From assembly GCF_014701235.1 (NCBI RefSeq), contig NZ_AP022873.1, positions 372,001-436,000 on the forward strand: 64,000 nucleotides of DNA. The letters are read 5' to 3'. How positions within the stretch are numbered: position 1 is the stretch's first letter; the number at the start of each line of letters is the position of its first letter. The DNA is from Dissulfurispira thermophila (GTDB lineage Bacteria > Nitrospirota > Thermodesulfovibrionia > Thermodesulfovibrionales > Dissulfurispiraceae). Shown one piece after another: positions 25,733 through 34,274 of this stretch. Both the position numbers and the translations under genes were made by a program. The notes beneath the pieces are model-generated. The model worked only from the letters and a program-made list of their open reading frames with translations, made no database searches and had not been told where the DNA came from.

Positions 25733-26500
25733 ATGAGTAATTTCCAGAAACTACTTGATATAATGTCAGCCCTTCGTTCAGAGAACGGATGTCCTTGGGA
25801 TAAGGAGCAGACAAGGGAGTCATTAAAACCTTTTCTTGTTGAAGAGACATATGAAGTCCTTGAAGCAATTGATGAAGGAGATCCAGAAAAGATAAAGGAA
25901 GAACTCGGAGATCTTCTGTTTCAGATTATTTTTCACTGTCAAATTGCAAAAGAAAGAGGTGAATTTGATATTAATGATGTTATAAAGAGGATCAGCGATA
26001 AAATGATAGCACGACATCCGCATGTATTTGGAGAAGAAAAGTTTGAGACATCTGAAGAGGTTTTAAGGCAATGGGAAGAGAGGAAAAAGGAAGAAGGAAA
26101 ACTCAAAGGGTCTATTCTTGAAGGTATTCCAAAGGAACTCCCCTCCCTCCTCAGGGCGCAGAGACTACAGGCAAGGGCTGCCAAGGTGGGGTTTGACTGG
26201 AGGCGTGTTGAAGATGTGATGGAAAAACTGGAAGAGGAATTAAAGGAATTCAAGGATGCCCTCAAGGGCAAAGGACAAAAAGAAATAGAGGATGAACTGG
26301 GGGATATATTTTTTGTGCTCGTGAACATTTCAAGATTTGTCAGGATTAATCCAGAAGATGCCTTGAGAAAGACAATAAGTAAGTTCATCTCTCGCTTCCG
26401 TTATATTGAGATGAAAGCAGCGGATGCTGGCAGAAGCCTGTCTGATATGACAATAGATGAAATGGATGTGCTGTGGAATGAAGCAAAAAAAATGCAGTAA
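25733..26500 (+). CDS. mazG: Nucleoside triphosphate pyrophosphohydrolase MazG
   Basis: A 255-residue house-cleaning NTP pyrophosphatase. The first MazG domain has CPWDKEQTRESLKPFLVEETYEVLEAI and EELGDLLFQIIFHCQIA, giving the Mg-binding ExxE...ExxD pattern. The second domain has KLEEELKEFKDAL and EDELGDIFFVLVNISRFV. This double-domain layout is that of E. coli MazG. It is not a toxin-antitoxin gene here; it follows purC in a nucleotide-metabolism context. Confidence 0.95.
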   Translation: MSNFQKLLDIMSALRSENGCPWDKEQTRESLKPFLVEETYEVLEAIDEGDPEKIKEELGDLLFQIIFHCQIAKERGEFDINDVIKRISDKMIARHPHVFGEEKFETSEEVLRQWEERKKEEGKLKGSILEGIPKELPSLLRAQRLQARAAKVGFDWRRVEDVMEKLEEELKEFKDALKGKGQKEIEDELGDIFFVLVNISRFVRINPEDALRKTISKFISRFRYIEMKAADAGRSLSDMTIDEMDVLWNEAKKMQ

Positions 26501-26522
26501 TAGATTTTATCTTATTTTTTCT

Positions 26523-26552
26523 TTGACATTTTTTGCTTTTGCATGTTATAAA
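26523..26552 (+). promoter_or_regulatory. Promoter of the cold-shock gene
   Basis: TTGACA (26523-26528) with TTATAA at 26546-26551 (17-bp spacer). A leader of about 70 bases, normal for csp genes, separates it from the start. Confidence 0.75.
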
Positions 26553-26630
26553 ATCGCATCCTGTGCTTTGTCAGAGGATTCAGCAAGCTTCTGAGTTTGA
26601 TTCAGGGGTAAAAAAGGAGGTTTTAGTAGT

Positions 26631-26834
26631 ATGGCTTTTGAAGGAAAGGTGAAGTGGTTCAACGAATCTAAGGGTTTTGGTTTTATCCAGCAGGATAATG
26701 GGCCTGATGTCTTTGTGCACTACTCTTCGATTGCAGGCAATGGGTTCAAGACATTAGCAGAAGGTCAGAGGGTTCAGTTTGACATTGTTGAAGGTGACCG
26801 CGGACCAAAGGCTACAAATGTAGTAAAAATCTAA
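26631..26834 (+). CDS. Cold-shock domain protein (CspA family)
   Basis: A 67-residue single cold-shock domain with RNP1 KGFGFIQ and RNP2 VFVHYSS. It binds single-stranded RNA or DNA and acts as an RNA chaperone. A strong AAAGGAGG site precedes the ATG, and a consensus promoter and GC-rich terminator flank it, so it is monocistronic and probably highly expressed. Confidence 0.97.
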   Translation: MAFEGKVKWFNESKGFGFIQQDNGPDVFVHYSSIAGNGFKTLAEGQRVQFDIVEGDRGPKATNVVKI

Positions 26835-26841
26835 CCAATCA

Positions 26842-26861
26842 GGGGCCCGTTTTCGGGCCCC
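26842..26861 (+). terminator. Terminator after csp
   Basis: GGGGCCCG-TTTT-CGGGCCCC, a perfect 8-bp GC stem with a 4-base loop, followed by a T-rich stretch. The same structure works on either strand. Confidence 0.9.
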
Positions 26862-26910
26862 TTCAATATTTCTTGTATATTCCTTACCTTTTCTTGCATC
26901 TTAATAAATT

Positions 26911-27747
26911 ATGCATCTACCAGATTGGATTAAAACAAAGGCATCTGGACTCCATAACACAAAGGCACTCTTGAGAAGTCATGGTGTTACTACTGTCTGT
27001 GAAGAGGCAAGGTGCCCTAATAAAGGGCATTGTTTTTTAAAGCCTACTGCAACATTTATGATTCTTGGCGATAACTGTACAAGAAATTGTGGTTTTTGTT
27101 CTGTGAAATCTGGCAAGCCGTCATGTGTGGATGCTGAAGAGCCTGAAAGGGTTGCAAAGGCTGCATATGAGCTGGGATTGAAGCATGTTGTTATTACTTC
27201 TGTTACAAGGGATGACCTACCTGATGGCGGTGCACTGCAATTTGCAAAGACTATAAGGGCTGTGAAGACAAGGCTTCCTAATGCAAAGGTCGAAGTGCTT
27301 ACACCTGATTTTAAAGGAGATATAAATTCCTTAAAGATTGTTTTGGATGAAAGACCTGATGTGTTTAACCATAACATGGAGACAATAAAGAGACTTTATA
27401 GTATAGTAAGACCACAGGCGGATTATGAGTGTTCTATTAATGTGTTGAGGAATGCAAAGAAGATAGCACCAGATATTAAAACAAAGTCAGGACTGATGCT
27501 TGGACTTGGCGAGACCTTGGATGAAGTTGTAGAATTATTAAGAGATATTAGAAGTGCTGGATGTGATTTTTTAACAGTAGGACAATATCTAAGGCCTTCA
27601 AAAAAGAATCTGTCTGTTGTAGAATACATAAGACCGGAAATTTTTGATGAAATAAAGAAAAGGGCTATTGAATTAGGATTTGAATTTGTTGCATCAGGGC
27701 CTCTTGTAAGAAGTTCTATGAATGCAGAGGAATTTTTAAAAGGGTAG
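26911..27747 (+). CDS. lipA: Lipoyl synthase LipA
   Basis: A 278-residue radical SAM enzyme inserting sulfur into octanoyl groups of lipoyl domains. The auxiliary cluster motif (VCEEARCPNKGHC) and the radical SAM motif CTRNCGFC are both intact. The C-terminal ASGPLVRSSMNAEEF carries the conserved RSSY/M-type serine. No lipB or lplA is adjacent. It is followed 12 bases later by the aminotransferase gene. Confidence 0.96.
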   Translation: MHLPDWIKTKASGLHNTKALLRSHGVTTVCEEARCPNKGHCFLKPTATFMILGDNCTRNCGFCSVKSGKPSCVDAEEPERVAKAAYELGLKHVVITSVTRDDLPDGGALQFAKTIRAVKTRLPNAKVEVLTPDFKGDINSLKIVLDERPDVFNHNMETIKRLYSIVRPQADYECSINVLRNAKKIAPDIKTKSGLMLGLGETLDEVVELLRDIRSAGCDFLTVGQYLRPSKKNLSVVEYIRPEIFDEIKKRAIELGFEFVASGPLVRSSMNAEEFLKG

Positions 27748-27759
27748 GAGGAGATTAAA

Positions 27760-28938
27760 TTGTTTGAGTTTAATAGGATTAAGAGGCTTCCGCCATATGT
27801 GTTTGCTATTGTCAATGCATTGAAGATGGAATACAGGCGAAGGGGAGAGGATATTATAGACCTTGGAATGGGTAACCCTGATATGCCAGCACCTAAGCAT
27901 GTTATTGATAAGCTTTGTGAGGCAGCACAGAATCCAAAGAATCACAGATATTCTGCATCAAAAGGTATCACACAATTAAGGGTAGCGATTACTGAATGGT
28001 ATAAAAGAAGATATGATGTTGATTTAGACCCCGAGGCAGAGGCTGTTGTAACAATTGGTTCTAAAGAAGGTCTCTCTCATCTTGCCCTTGCCACTGTTCA
28101 GCCAGGTGATGTTGTAATGACGCCAACGCCAGCATATCCAATACATCCGTATAGTGTTATCATTGCCGGTGGAGAGGTTACTAATATCCCTATAGGACCT
28201 GGAATTGATTTTTTTGAAGAGACAGAAAAGGCATTTAAAAAGACATGGCCAAGGCCAAAGATGCTGATAATCAATTTTCCTCATAACCCTACAACACAGG
28301 TTGTTGAAGGGCTTGATTTCTTCAGAAAGGTTGTTGATTTTGCAAAAGAAAATAATATAATTGTGATTCATGATTTTGCATATGCAGACCTTGTCTTTGA
28401 TGACTATAAGGCTCCAAGCTTTTTACAGGTGCCGGGGGCTAAGGATGTTGGTGTTGAGTTTTTTTCACTTACAAAGAGCTACTCTATGGCAGGCTGGAGA
28501 GTTGGTTTCTGCTGTGGAAATAAAGAAGTGGTTGGGGCATTGATAAAGATTAAGAGTTATCTTGACTACGGTATGTTTCAGCCAATTCAGATTGCAAGTA
28601 TTGTTGCACTGAGGGGACCGCAGAATTGTGTTGAAGAATATAGGAAGACATACGAATCACGAAGGAATGTATTGGTTAAGGGATTAAATAATGCAGGATG
28701 GAAGATTGAACCTCCAAAGGCCACAATGTTTGTATGGGCAGAAATACCTGAGCAATTTAAAAAGATGGGCTCACTTGAATTCTGTAAGTTTCTTATTACC
28801 GAGGCAAAGGTAGCTGTATCCCCGGGCATAGGTTTTGGCGAAGGTGGAGATAATTATGTACGATTTGCACTTGTTGAAAATGAACACAGGATAAGGCAGG
28901 CTGTTCAAGGGATAAAGAAAGTGCTTAATAGGGGATGA
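27760..28938 (+). CDS. alaC: AlaC-type aminotransferase (class I/II)
   Basis: A 392-residue PLP enzyme. The N-terminus [38 protein letters not shown] is nearly the signature of E. coli AlaC (glutamate-pyruvate aminotransferase), with the PLP lysine in [15 protein letters not shown]. Related enzymes include LL-diaminopimelate and aspartate aminotransferases, so the substrate is not certain. The start is TTG at 27760, preceded by AGGAGGAG. It sits before the aspartate-family operon, separated by 449 bases. Confidence 0.88.
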   Translation: MFEFNRIKRLPPYVFAIVNALKMEYRRRGEDIIDLGMGNPDMPAPKHVIDKLCEAAQNPKNHRYSASKGITQLRVAITEWYKRRYDVDLDPEAEAVVTIGSKEGLSHLALATVQPGDVVMTPTPAYPIHPYSVIIAGGEVTNIPIGPGIDFFEETEKAFKKTWPRPKMLIINFPHNPTTQVVEGLDFFRKVVDFAKENNIIVIHDFAYADLVFDDYKAPSFLQVPGAKDVGVEFFSLTKSYSMAGWRVGFCCGNKEVVGALIKIKSYLDYGMFQPIQIASIVALRGPQNCVEEYRKTYESRRNVLVKGLNNAGWKIEPPKATMFVWAEIPEQFKKMGSLEFCKFLITEAKVAVSPGIGFGEGGDNYVRFALVENEHRIRQAVQGIKKVLNRG

Positions 28939-29387
28939 AAGGCAAGAAAATAACATCAGATTCAAACATTGCTCTGTTTTTTAATACTAATTCTTATGCA
29001 ATTTAATTTTTTTGCAATGATTGCTGCTGTAAGCTTCCTGTGAATGGGGCTAATACTTTCTCTCAAGCATAAGAGAAATACTTTATGGACCTTTCTGGAA
29101 TGTCTTTTGGAAATGGTGCAGAATGTCCAGACCTGTTATTTCTGTTTTGGTCTATTTTTATTACAGGTGGGGATTTAACAATGTCTCTCCTCCATAATGT
29201 AGTTTTCAGAGGTTCTTTTTGATGCACCTTGCATAATGTTTGACCTTAAGGAAAATCTTTTCACTCTATTGCATGGGATCCTTGTTTATGAAAAATCAAA
29301 GCATAATCCGTAAACATACATATAGATTTTGTCAATACAAATGTTTTAATATGTTTTAAAATATATTCTGACAGTTGGAGACGCTTT
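28939..29387. other. 449-bp gap, possible decayed transposase on the minus strand
   Basis: No intact gene. Reading the minus strand gives broken pieces such as EKIFLKVKHYARCIKKN and, in another frame, VHKVFLLCLRESISPIHRKL. These loosely resemble the zinc-ribbon and helix-turn-helix parts of IS1595-like transposases. The frames carry stops and the resemblance is weak. A rightward gene starts at 29388, so its promoter must also lie here. Confidence 0.25.
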
Positions 29388-30707
29388 ATGAATAGAAGTG
29401 TAATATCTATTGGCATAATAGGTTTTGGAACAGTTGGCACTGGCACAGCAAGGCTATTGCTTCAAAATAGCAATCTTATTAAAAAAAGGACAGGAATAGA
29501 TTTTGTCCTTAAAAAGATTGCAGACCTTGATATAAAAAAGGATAGGGGAATAAAGATCCCAGAAGGAATCCTCACAACTGATGCCGCTGAATTAATTAAT
29601 GACCCAGATATAGATATAGTTGTAGAGCTTATAGGAGGTATTCACCCCGCAAAGGATTTTATCCTTCAGGCAATAAGAAATAAAAAACATGTTGTTACAG
29701 CAAATAAGGCATTGCTTGCAACAAAAGGGAACGAGATATTTGAAGAGGCTGACAAAAATGGTGTCGAGATTGGATTTGAGGCATCTGTTGCAGGGGGAAT
29801 ACCGATAATCAAAGTTTTAAGAGAGGGGCTTGTTGCAAATAATATAATCGCTGTTTACGGCATTATAAACGGCACATCTAATTATATCCTTACAAAGATG
29901 ACGGATGAAAAGGTTGAATTTGCTGATGCATTAAAAGAGGCACAGAGGCTTGGCTATGCAGAGGCTGATCCTACATTTGATATTGAAGGAATAGATAGTG
30001 CACACAAGCTTACAATACTTTCATCCCTATCTTATGGTATTCCCCTAATGTACGATGAGGTATATAAAGAAGGAATTACAAAGATAACATCTCAGGATAT
30101 AGAATTTGCCTCAGAACTTGGATATAAAATAAAGCTCCTTGCCATAACAAAGTTATCAGATGGTGGAGTAGAGATGAGGGTGCATCCTACTATGGTGCCT
30201 AATGAGTATCTTATTTCAAAGGTTGACGGGGTGTTTAATGCAGTATATGTAGAAGGAGATGCTGTTGGTGCAACAATGTATTATGGAAGAGGTGCCGGAG
30301 ATATGCCTACAGGTAGTGCAGTTGTGGCGGACATTGTGGATATAGGGAAAAAGATAGACAAAAGGCAGGAGACAGAAGGTAGAAGGCAGACAGCAGACAA
30401 TAGACAACATAGGACAGAATTTAAAATCAAAAAAATTGAGGACATTGAGAGTATGTATTATTTCAGGTTTTCTGCACTGGACCAGCCTGGCGTGCTTTCA
30501 AAAATATCAGGAATACTTGGCAATTATAATATAAGCATTGCATCTGTGATTCAGAAGGGCAGAAGGATTGGTGGCTCTGTCCCTCTTGTTGTGCTTACAC
30601 ACATGGCAAAGGAGAGGGATGTTTTAAATGCAGTAAAAGAAATAGACAATCTGACTGTTGTTTCTGATAAGACCTTGTTTATCAGGGTAGAAGGGAAAGA
30701 AGGGTAA
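29388..30707 (+). CDS. hom: Homoserine dehydrogenase
   Basis: A 439-residue enzyme reducing aspartate semialdehyde to homoserine. It has the NAD(P) fold (IGIIGFGTVGTGTARLL), the catalytic core (GFEASVAGGIPIIKVLREGL; GYAEADPTFDIEGIDSAHKL) and a C-terminal ACT domain (YFRFSALDQPGVLSKISGIL) for threonine feedback. Between core and ACT domain, about residues 325-344 (RQETEGRRQTADNRQHRTEF) are encoded by a GGCAGAAGGCAGAC-type low-complexity tract and appear to be an in-frame insertion in the linker. It heads the aspartate-family block. Confidence 0.96.
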   Translation: MNRSVISIGIIGFGTVGTGTARLLLQNSNLIKKRTGIDFVLKKIADLDIKKDRGIKIPEGILTTDAAELINDPDIDIVVELIGGIHPAKDFILQAIRNKKHVVTANKALLATKGNEIFEEADKNGVEIGFEASVAGGIPIIKVLREGLVANNIIAVYGIINGTSNYILTKMTDEKVEFADALKEAQRLGYAEADPTFDIEGIDSAHKLTILSSLSYGIPLMYDEVYKEGITKITSQDIEFASELGYKIKLLAITKLSDGGVEMRVHPTMVPNEYLISKVDGVFNAVYVEGDAVGATMYYGRGAGDMPTGSAVVADIVDIGKKIDKRQETEGRRQTADNRQHRTEFKIKKIEDIESMYYFRFSALDQPGVLSKISGILGNYNISIASVIQKGRRIGGSVPLVVLTHMAKERDVLNAVKEIDNLTVVSDKTLFIRVEGKEG

Positions 30708-30719
30708 TGGAGGTGACAT

Positions 30720-30965
30720 GTGGAGGAAATAAAGATTGATAAAAAAATAAATATTAAAGGGCTTATATGTCCATATACATTTGTTAAATCAAAGCTCGCT
30801 ATCGAAGATATGGAGGTTGGAGAAGTGCTTGAGATACTTCTTGATTATGAGGAGGCATCAAGGAGTATCCCGAAGTCAATGGAAGATCATGGACACAAGG
30901 TGTTGAAGGTTGAGAAGATAAATGATACAGATTGGGTGCTTTTAATTAGAAAGGAGAAGGAATAA
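30720..30965 (+). CDS. TusA/SirA-family sulfur carrier-like protein
   Basis: An 81-residue protein with the TusA fold pattern INIKGLICPYTFVKSKLAIEDMEVGEVLEILLDYEEA. C17 in CPYT is the position that carries persulfide sulfur in TusA. The start is GTG at 30720 after TGGAGGTGAC. It lies directly before an E1-like activating enzyme (stop and next start adjacent), so it may pass sulfur to the adenylated carrier protein encoded at 33691. That role is inferred from context. Confidence 0.82.
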   Translation: MEEIKIDKKINIKGLICPYTFVKSKLAIEDMEVGEVLEILLDYEEASRSIPKSMEDHGHKVLKVEKINDTDWVLLIRKEKE

Positions 30966-31766
30966 ATGGAATTTACAGAAGATCAACTTCAGAGATATAG
31001 CCGTCATATAATATTGCCAGAGGTTGGTGGGAAAGGGCAGAAGAAGATACTTAATGCAAAGGTCTTTATTGTTGGTGCAGGAGGACTTGGGTGTCCTGTC
31101 GGATATTACCTTGCTGCTGCAGGAGTGGGGACTATTGGAATGATAGACAATGATACTGTTGAGTTGAGCAATCTTCAGAGGCAGATAGCTCATAACACAA
31201 AGAGATTAGGTGTTCACAAGGTTGACTCTGCAAAAGAGACATTTGAGGCACTGAATCCTGATGTCAAGGTGACAGGTATAAAAGACAGAATTTCAAAGGA
31301 TAATATAATAGACTTGATAAAGGACTATGATATTGTTGTGGATGGAAGCGATAATTTCCCTACAAGGTATCTTGTAAACGATGCATGCGTAATGCTCAAA
31401 AAACCTCTTGTGAGTGGTGCGATATTGAGATTTGAAGGTCAAGTGACAACGATCCTCCCCGGCGAAGGACATTGTTACAGATGCCTCTTTGAAGAAATGC
31501 CTCCTCCAGGCCTTGTGCCTTCGTGTCAGGAGGCAGGTGTTTTAGGTGCAATAACAGGCGTTGTCGGAGCCCTTCAAGCTACAGAGGTTTTGAAATTGAT
31601 ACTTGGGAAGGGAGATGTTTTAAAGAATACACTATTGATATATGATGCCCTGAAAGTAAATTTCAGACGTGTAAGAGTACCAAAGAATCCTAATTGCCCT
31701 ATATGTAGTGAAAATCCGACCATTACAGAATTGCAGGATTATGACGCAGGTTATTGCAGGATATAA
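30966..31766 (+). CDS. MoeB/ThiF-type E1-like activating enzyme
   Basis: A 266-residue adenylyltransferase that activates the C-terminal glycine of ubiquitin-like sulfur carriers. GAGGLGCP (37-44) is the nucleotide loop; DNDTVELSNLQRQIAH is the conserved Arg-finger region; CYRC and CPIC provide the structural zinc; PSCQEAGVLG carries a candidate catalytic cysteine. There is no rhodanese domain, unlike MoeZ. Its neighbours are a TusA-like protein, a JAMM protease and, two genes on, a ThiS/MoaD-like carrier, so it most likely serves that carrier rather than molybdopterin or thiamine, whose genes are absent here. Confidence 0.93.
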   Translation: MEFTEDQLQRYSRHIILPEVGGKGQKKILNAKVFIVGAGGLGCPVGYYLAAAGVGTIGMIDNDTVELSNLQRQIAHNTKRLGVHKVDSAKETFEALNPDVKVTGIKDRISKDNIIDLIKDYDIVVDGSDNFPTRYLVNDACVMLKKPLVSGAILRFEGQVTTILPGEGHCYRCLFEEMPPPGLVPSCQEAGVLGAITGVVGALQATEVLKLILGKGDVLKNTLLIYDALKVNFRRVRVPKNPNCPICSENPTITELQDYDAGYCRI

Positions 31767-31767
31767 A

Positions 31768-31845
31768 ACAGGCAAAAGGCTATAGGCAATAGGAAATAGG
31801 GATTGAGGAGGATTATTTTTCTTTATAGCTTCCTATTTTTGAAGA
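31768..31845 (+). repeat. Low-complexity AGGCAAAAGG/ATAGG tract between E1 and JAMM genes
   Basis: AGGCAAAAGGCTATAGGCAA at about 31770, then AGGAAATAGGG. It belongs to the same wordy family as the tract at 48461-48545. Confidence 0.5.
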
Positions 31846-32250
31846 ATGAGTCAGCTAATAATTCCGCAACAAATCTTTGAAGAGATGATTGCCCATTGCA
31901 AAGAGGGCTATCCGAATGAGGCTTGCGGTATTTTGGCAGGCAGTGGTAACGAGGTCTCAAAAATTTATAGGATGACTAATATTGAAAACTCTCCTGTCAC
32001 ATATATGCTGGATCCTAAAGAACAGTTTAATGTAATGAAGGATATGCGGGAGGGTAATCTCTCGATGATAGCGATCTTCCATTCCCATCCTTCTTCGGCA
32101 GCATATCCTTCTCAAAGAGATGTGAGCCTTGCCTTTTATGAGGATGCTGTTTATATCATTGTGAGTCTTATGCAAAAAGAGCCTGTCGTGAAGGGGTTTT
32201 TAATAAAGGAAGGAGAGATAAAAGAGACTGAAATTATTCTTAAAGCTTAA
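31846..32250 (+). CDS. JAMM/Mov34 metalloprotease, Mec+-like
   Basis: A 134-residue zinc isopeptidase-type protease. The JAMM motif is complete: E25 (NEACG), H79-S-H81 and, after seven residues, S89-x2-D92. Bacterial members such as Mycobacterium Mec+ remove an amino acid or cysteine from the C-terminus of a ThiS-like carrier (family knowledge). The carrier at 33691 ends in GGK, so the lysine is the likely substrate here. It follows the E1 gene by 79 bases. Confidence 0.92.
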   Translation: MSQLIIPQQIFEEMIAHCKEGYPNEACGILAGSGNEVSKIYRMTNIENSPVTYMLDPKEQFNVMKDMREGNLSMIAIFHSHPSSAAYPSQRDVSLAFYEDAVYIIVSLMQKEPVVKGFLIKEGEIKETEIILKA

Positions 32251-32423
32251 ATGGACGAGGTCTCTCAAGGCTTTGTTTTTAATTATCTGTGTGATGATAG
32301 TCGCAAAGTTTAACTATTTAATTTTATTCCTCATTTAGAGTAAAATATCTTTTAATTTGAATGGCATCATAAAAAATAACCTATCTCGGTAATAAATAAA
32401 TTTTGTGCAAAGAGGAGGTGCTT

Positions 32424-33659
32424 ATGGGATATGTAAGCGGTCTTAAATGCAGAGAGTGTGGCAGGGAATATCCAGTTGACCCTATATATGTCTGCGAATT
32501 TTGTTTTGGTCCTTTAGAGGTTGTTTATGATTATAAAAAAATAAAAAAGGTGTTGACTAAAAAAAATATTGAAAAGAGGCCAAAGAGCCTTTGGCGTTAT
32601 AAAGAGCTTTTACCTATAGATGGAGAGCCTCAGGTTGGGTTGAAGTCAGGCTTTACACCACTTATTAAGGCTGACAATCTTGCGAAGGAACTTGGTGTAA
32701 AGGAATTATATGTAAAAGACGATACAGTTGCTCATCCAACACTCTCATTTAAAGACAGGGTTGTTGCAGTAGCACTTACAAAGGCTAAGGAATTCGGATT
32801 CGATACAGTTGCATGTGCATCAACAGGTAATCTTGCCCACTCTGTATCAGCCCATGGTGCAAAAGCAGGATTCAAGAGATTCGTATTTATCCCCGCTACT
32901 TTGGAGCCAAGCAAGATAGTGGCATCCCTTGTTTATGAACCAAATCTTGTTGCTGTTGACGGCAATTATGATGAGGTAAATAGGCTTTGCAGTGAGATAG
33001 CTAATAAATATAGGTGGGCATTTGTGAATATAAACATTAGACCATTTTATGCAGAAGGCTCAAAGACGCAGGGATTTGAAATTATAGAGCAACTCGGATG
33101 GAAGGCACCTGATAATGTTGTTGTCCCGTGTGCCAGTGGTTCACTTCTAACAAAGGTGTGGAAGGCGTTTAAGGAATTTAAAGAGATCGGGATATTAAAA
33201 GAACTTGAAACAAAGGTCTTTGCAGCGCAGGCTACAGGTTGTTCTCCGATATCAACTGCAATAAAACAGGGAGTGGATGTGATAAGACCTGTTAAACCAA
33301 ATACAATTGCAAAATCCCTTGCTATTGGTAATCCAGCAGATGGTTTTTATGCCACACAGGTTGTTAAAGAAACCGGTGGATATGGAGAGGATGTATCTGA
33401 CGAAGAGGTTGTAGAAGGTATAAAGCTGCTTGCAAAGACCGAAGGTATTTTTGCAGAGACAGCAGGGGGAGTTACTATTGCAACTACTAAGAAGTTGATT
33501 GAGCAGGGTAAGATTAACAAGAATGAAACAACAGTGGTGTGTATTACAGGAAATGGTCTTAAAACACAGGAGGCACTTACAGGGCGCACTGTTGATGTGC
33601 ATTATATAAAACCAAACCTTGCAGCGTTTGAAGAAGTGCTGAAAAAGATAAGCAATTAA
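32424..33659 (+). CDS. Threonine synthase paralogue with N-terminal zinc ribbon and divergent active-site loop
   Basis: A 411-residue PLP enzyme of the threonine synthase family. The N-terminus is a zinc ribbon (C9, C12, C24, C27), followed by the beta-family fold with PLP lysine K110 in HPTLSFKDR and the GNLA/TGNL PLP-phosphate region. The canonical loop in this family is NPTGSFKDR, kept in the second copy at 34275; here G is L and N is H. ATG at 32424 follows AGAGGAGGTG; an upstream in-frame TTG is rejected. The next gene, 31 bases on, is a ThiS-like carrier. It may be a second threonine synthase or a sulfur-accepting synthase using O-phosphohomoserine (hypothesis). Confidence 0.88.
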   Translation: MGYVSGLKCRECGREYPVDPIYVCEFCFGPLEVVYDYKKIKKVLTKKNIEKRPKSLWRYKELLPIDGEPQVGLKSGFTPLIKADNLAKELGVKELYVKDDTVAHPTLSFKDRVVAVALTKAKEFGFDTVACASTGNLAHSVSAHGAKAGFKRFVFIPATLEPSKIVASLVYEPNLVAVDGNYDEVNRLCSEIANKYRWAFVNINIRPFYAEGSKTQGFEIIEQLGWKAPDNVVVPCASGSLLTKVWKAFKEFKEIGILKELETKVFAAQATGCSPISTAIKQGVDVIRPVKPNTIAKSLAIGNPADGFYATQVVKETGGYGEDVSDEEVVEGIKLLAKTEGIFAETAGGVTIATTKKLIEQGKINKNETTVVCITGNGLKTQEALTGRTVDVHYIKPNLAAFEEVLKKISN

Positions 33660-33690
33660 GCAATGGCATAAATGAGTAGGAGGTGATATT

Positions 33691-33966
33691 ATGGCAGTAA
33701 AAGTCAGAATTCCAACACCACTTCAGAGACTTACTCAGGGGAAAGAGGAGGTTGAGGGCAAGCCCGGTACAGTAATAGAACTCATAAACGACCTCGAAAC
33801 AAAATATCCTGGAATTGCAGAAAGGATCTCTGAAGGTGGCAAGGTTAGGAGATTTGTTAATGTGTATGTAAATGAGGAGGATATTAGATTCTTGCAGGCT
33901 GAACAGACGCTGGTTAAAGATGGGGATGAAGTTTCCATTGTTCCAGCAATAGCCGGCGGAAAATGA
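33691..33966 (+). CDS. ThiS/MoaD-family sulfur carrier protein ending in GGK
   Basis: A 91-residue ubiquitin-like protein: VKVRIPTPLQRLTQGKEEVEG, then TVIELINDLETKYPGI and FVNVYVNEEDIRFL, ending DGDEVSIVPAIAGGK. Active carriers end in GG and are converted to a C-terminal thiocarboxylate. The extra lysine would block activation until removed, which matches the JAMM protease encoded upstream. Length (about 90) and neighbours resemble CysO/HcyS rather than ThiS or MoaD. It is followed 12 bases later by the NIL protein. Confidence 0.93.
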   Translation: MAVKVRIPTPLQRLTQGKEEVEGKPGTVIELINDLETKYPGIAERISEGGKVRRFVNVYVNEEDIRFLQAEQTLVKDGDEVSIVPAIAGGK

Positions 33967-33978
33967 GAGGAGGAAGTT

Positions 33979-34215
33979 ATGAAAATGCGAGTAAAATTAA
34001 CATTTCCTCAACATTTGATTAAAGAGCCGATTATCTTTACAATGGCTAAGAAGTATGATGTCATGCCAAACATAAGAAGGGCAAGGGTAACAGATACCGT
34101 CGGGGAAATGGTGCTTGAGCTTGAGGGAACAGAAGAAAATATAGAGAATGGAATAAAATCGATAAGGGACCAAGGTGTAGAGGTTGAACTTATCGAAGGA
34201 GACGTAATTGAGTGA
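33979..34215 (+). CDS. Stand-alone NIL-domain protein
   Basis: A 78-residue protein that is one NIL domain (VKLTFPQHLIKEPIIFTMAKKYDVMPNIRRARVTDTVGEMVLELEG), an ACT-like fold. NIL domains occur at the C-terminus of methionine transporter ATPases (MetN) and in NIL-ferredoxins linked to homocysteine synthesis in anaerobes (family knowledge). Its placement between the sulfur carrier and threonine synthase therefore points to methionine/homocysteine metabolism, either as a regulator or as an enzyme partner. Confidence 0.88.
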   Translation: MKMRVKLTFPQHLIKEPIIFTMAKKYDVMPNIRRARVTDTVGEMVLELEGTEENIENGIKSIRDQGVEVELIEGDVIE

Positions 34216-34274
34216 ATGAGTAAAAGGGCAGATGAGTAATTGGGTAAATTATTTACTAACTTAATGGAGAACTT

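Noticed and set aside
25733-26500. mazG as part of a mazEF toxin-antitoxin locus
   Set aside because: No mazE or mazF is present; it follows purC and has the double MazG-domain layout of the housekeeping pyrophosphatase.
30966-31766. Assignment of the E1 enzyme to molybdenum cofactor synthesis (moeB)
   Set aside because: No moaA, moaC, moaE or moeA gene is nearby; JAMM, NIL and a GGK carrier point to amino-acid sulfur metabolism.
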